Source: an uncultured Coriobacteriaceae bacterium (GTDB taxonomy: Bacteria > Actinomycetota > Coriobacteriia > Coriobacteriales > Atopobiaceae). From it: a DNA stretch of 54,927 nucleotides. The notes under the pieces are model-generated. The model did no database searches, had not been told where the DNA came from, and worked only from the letters and a program-made list of their open reading frames with translations. Shown here one piece after another: positions 52,676 through 54,927 of the stretch (within the stretch, counting starts at the first letter, position 1; every line of letters begins with the position of its first letter). A program made the position numbers and the translations under genes. The DNA lies in NCBI GenBank assembly GCA_902793195.1, contig CADBCS010000030.1, positions 1 through 54,927 on the forward strand. Reading direction: 5' to 3'.

Positions 52676-54340
52676 CTACGGAACGCTCTTGATTGACATC
52701 TCGCTATATACGTTCTTTACCGAACCGTTCCACGCATGAACGAAACCGTCCAGGCGATTGGAAATCACATACAGACGCATCCTCGAGAAGAGGGGGATCC
52801 AAGCTGCGTCATCCTGTACGATGGTCTTCTCCAAGTCTTGGTACTCCTCTATGCGGGCCTCGGGATCCGTTATCGCACGCGCGGCGCGCACCCTACGCAT
52901 GACATCTTCCTTAGGATAGCAGAGACTGCGACCAGTCGTGTTCTCTTTGCTCCCAAAGAAGGTGGTTATGTAGTTGTCGGGATCGTTGTAGTCCGCTATC
53001 CACGTTGCGGTATAGCAGGCGAGGTCGCCGCTCTTCCGCTTGGTCATGAACTCTTCCTCGTCGATGTTCTGGATCTCTGCCCGTATGCCGACGCCGGCCC
53101 ACATGGCCACAGCCTCCTTTGCCAAGGTCATCTCGGCTTGGGTTGACGAGGACTTGACGCTAAACACAAGGTCGAATCCGTTGGGATGTCCCGCATCCTT
53201 GAGCAGCTGCTTCGCCTTGTCGACATCGTAGGGGATCTCCGGAAGATTTGGGTTGAACCCGTACAGCCCATGCGAGAAGATGCCGTTCTCGGTCTCGCCA
53301 CGACCACTGTAAACCGCGTCGAGCAAGATGTTGCGATCCAATGCCAGTTGCAGCGCCTGGCGCACGCGAACGTCATCGAGCGGAGCCTTGGACTCGTTGA
53401 GTGCGATGTACGAGATGCCGATCTGAGGCACCTCCTTCATCCTGTCCTTATAGACGTCCCCATGGACGAAGTACTCCGCCGAGCTGCCCAGGTCGTCGAG
53501 GTCGAGAATGTCAAGTTCTCCGCTCTCGAAGCGCGCGCGTATCTCCTCTGGCTCCGTGATGAAGAGCAGGTTAAGACCCTCGCTTTGAGGGGCGCCCGCA
53601 AAGCAGTCCTTGTTGGCTGTGAGAACCATGCCTTTGCCCGGCGTCCACTCCTTCAAAACGAACGAGCCGGTTCCGATGGTCTGTGCGGGATCCTGACCAA
53701 ATTGGTCACCAGCCTTGCTTGCGGACTCCTCGTCCATTATGGACCCGCCAGGCATGGACAGGCAGGCCAGGAACGCCTCGAATGGCTCTTCGAGCGTGAT
53801 GGTGAAGGTGTGGTCATCCAGGAGCTTGAAGCCCTCCAACTCGTCCGTCTCCCCCGCCGCCAGCTTCTCGGCGCCCTTGATGATGAGCACGATGTCCTGG
53901 TTGCCGGTGTCGGGTATCGTAAGCATCCTCTTGAACGAGTAGAGCACATCGGACGCGGTAAGCGGTGAACCGTTGCTGAACTTCACGTCCTTGCGCAGAT
54001 AGAAGGTGTACGTCGTACCGTCCTTTGACTCCTCCCATTTCTCTGCCAAAGAAGGCATGATCTTCACGTTACCGTCCTCGCCCAACTCCATCTCGACCAG
54101 GCGGTTGAAGACGTTGGTGGCGACGGTATAGTGGATGGTCGTGCGTTGGAAGTCAACCGTGTCCGGCTCCTCCTCGATCGCGACGATGTAGCCTGACATG
54201 TCCTGCCCACCAGTGGCGGCCTGCTCGGAAACGTTGGGCGCAGACCCACCACAGCCCGAGCACAATAGGGTAACTGGAACGGGAGCACAAGCCAATAACA
54301 GTCCGAGCGCACTTCTGCGTGTAATAGTTGCCTTAGCCAC
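52676..54340 (-). CDS. ABC-type peptide/solute-binding lipoprotein (family 5)
   Basis: Extracytoplasmic substrate-binding protein, 554 residues, of the oligopeptide/dipeptide/nickel type. The signal region MAKATITRRSALGLLLACAP to CSGC ends in a probable lipid-anchored Cys30 and also has a twin-arginine pair. Body motifs are TYTFYLRKDVKFSNGSPLTASDVLYSF, GTGSFVLKEW and DVRVRQALQLALDRN. GTG 54340 lies after GGGGAGGG; an ATG at 54370 has no ribosome site. No permease or ATPase genes are adjacent; instead it runs directly into the Cache-EAL receptor, so it may be a sensory binding protein. Confidence 0.9.
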   Translation of the reverse strand: MAKATITRRSALGLLLACAPVPVTLLCSGCGGSAPNVSEQAATGGQDMSGYIVAIEEEPDTVDFQRTTIHYTVATNVFNRLVEMELGEDGNVKIMPSLAEKWEESKDGTTYTFYLRKDVKFSNGSPLTASDVLYSFKRMLTIPDTGNQDIVLIIKGAEKLAAGETDELEGFKLLDDHTFTITLEEPFEAFLACLSMPGGSIMDEESASKAGDQFGQDPAQTIGTGSFVLKEWTPGKGMVLTANKDCFAGAPQSEGLNLLFITEPEEIRARFESGELDILDLDDLGSSAEYFVHGDVYKDRMKEVPQIGISYIALNESKAPLDDVRVRQALQLALDRNILLDAVYSGRGETENGIFSHGLYGFNPNLPEIPYDVDKAKQLLKDAGHPNGFDLVFSVKSSSTQAEMTLAKEAVAMWAGVGIRAEIQNIDEEEFMTKRKSGDLACYTATWIADYNDPDNYITTFFGSKENTTGRSLCYPKEDVMRRVRAARAITDPEARIEEYQDLEKTIVQDDAAWIPLFSRMRLYVISNRLDGFVHAWNGSVKNVYSEMSIKSVP

Positions 54341-54421
54341 GTTGCCCTCCCCCAAGCGCCGCCTAACCATGTAAATAGATTATGACCCCAAAGGATACCC
54401 TCATTTTAGCGAAGAGAATAT

Positions 54422-54434
54422 TCACATTATGTGA
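54422..54434. promoter_or_regulatory. palindrome upstream of the binding-protein gene
   Basis: TCACAT-T-ATGTGA, a perfect 13-bp palindrome in an AT-rich stretch about 80 bp upstream of the binding-protein start, is a plausible operator. CATAAT on the minus strand (54379-54384) could be a -10 box, without a good -35. Further up, GGGGTCGT/ACGACCCC (54480-54514, 19-nt loop) after valS has no T tract. Confidence 0.35.
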
Positions 54435-54557
54435 GAAATCGCCCCAACGTACCGGTTTTTCTCCCCACAAGCATGACGAGGGGTCGTAGGATCCACGTCG
54501 AACCCCACGACCCCCATTGAGGCGCCAAATACCACTGCGCCCGATCTAGCAGAGCGC

Positions 54558-54927
54558 CTACAAGAAGTCGGCAAGCTGCTCGTTCAGCTGTGCGATGGTA
54601 CGCTCAAGGTCCTCTCGCTGCTCGCGCTTCTTCTCGATGACAGCGGCCGTCGCCTTTGCCACGAAGCCCGGATTGTCGAGGGTCCTCACCACTCCGGTCA
54701 GTTGCTTTGCGGCCTTTGCAAGCTCCTTCTCCAGACGCTTGGCCTCATTGGCGAGGTCCACGAGACCGCCCACGACCACAAAGATCTCCAGACCGCCATC
54801 CACCACCGAGATGGAGGCCAGGGGCTTGTCGACCTGGGCGCCCACGGCAAGCTGGGACACGCGGCCCACGTTGCACACGAAGTCGCGCTGGCTCTCGAGA
54901 GCGGCGACGTCCTCGATGCCGGCACGC
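54558..54927 (-). CDS. valS: valine--tRNA ligase, C-terminal end only
   Basis: The last 122 residues of a class-I valyl-tRNA synthetase. They hold the end of the anticodon/junction region and the C-terminal coiled-coil tRNA arm: LEIFVVVGGLVDLANEAKRLEKEL, then NPGFVAKATAAVIEKKREQREDLERTIAQLNEQL. The NPGFVAKA and VIEKKREQ segments are typical of ValS. The rest of the gene lies beyond the window, so the start is not visible. It ends 217 bp before the binding-protein start codon. Confidence 0.92.
   Translation of the reverse strand, partial: RAGIEDVAALESQRDFVCNVGRVSQLAVGAQVDKPLASISVVDGGLEIFVVVGGLVDLANEAKRLEKELAKAAKQLTGVVRTLDNPGFVAKATAAVIEKKREQREDLERTIAQLNEQLADFL

Noticed and set aside
54480..54514. 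GGGGTCGT/ACGACCCC as the valS terminator
   Set aside because: The 8-bp stem has a 19-nt loop and no T run on either strand, so it is mentioned only as an inverted repeat.

Overview
The window looks like a stretch of chromosome from a high-GC, anaerobic, fermentative actinobacterium of the class Coriobacteriia, most likely an Atopobiaceae/Olsenella-type organism. That placement is inferred from gene content and order and was not tested by a search. Supporting points are two-subunit glycyl-tRNA synthetase (glyQ, glyS) next to pyruvate phosphate dikinase, a full mreBCD-pbp2-rodA cluster, an indolepyruvate ferredoxin oxidoreductase plus phenylacetate-CoA ligase unit, frequent GTG starts behind strong Shine-Dalgarno sites, and many 1-16 bp gene overlaps. 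Most genes are housekeeping genes on the minus strand.

Layout. 1-8610 (minus): rpsP-khpA-rimM-trmD-lepB-glyQ-glyS, then a shortened relative of the PPDK regulatory protein and the truncated ppdK gene. 8775-12117 (plus): OmpR-type response regulator, histidine kinase and a Y-family polymerase. 12124-17160 (minus): rsfS-yqeK-nadD-proB-obgE, then rpmA and rplU behind a near-consensus promoter. 17328-22185 (minus): a CapA-like protein, the DUF2344/radical-SAM pair and a DUF697-like protein. 22265-31501 (minus): rodA, pbp2, mreD, mreC, mreB, a membrane-anchored TPR protein, a cyclophilin and a zinc-ribbon membrane protein. 31546-36445 (minus): a broken aconitase gene coupled to a P-type ATPase. 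36599-36954: tRNA-Arg(CCG) with a promoter and terminator; its 3' end and terminator are duplicated as a 93-bp direct repeat around two perfect hairpins.

36980-54927 is more accessory. It holds a Tat/lipoprotein-signal beta-helix-like surface protein facing an unknown membrane protein, a c-di-GMP phosphodiesterase-like protein overlapping half of an Asp/Glu-racemase-like gene, paaK-iorB-iorA, tcdA-tatD, a small zinc-ribbon membrane protein, an XRE regulator fused to a desulfoferrodoxin-like domain, a lipoprotein solute-binding protein in tandem with a Cache-GGDEF-EAL transmembrane protein, and the 3' end of valS.

The most unusual items are the substrate-binding lipoprotein/EAL receptor pair, the XRE-desulfoferrodoxin fusion with altered metal ligands, the kinase-less PPDK regulator, the aconitase with an internal deletion and frame change, and the tRNA-Arg duplication. 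No CRISPR array, transposase, integrase, phage gene or rRNA was seen. The two genes at the window edges (ppdK and valS) are incomplete.
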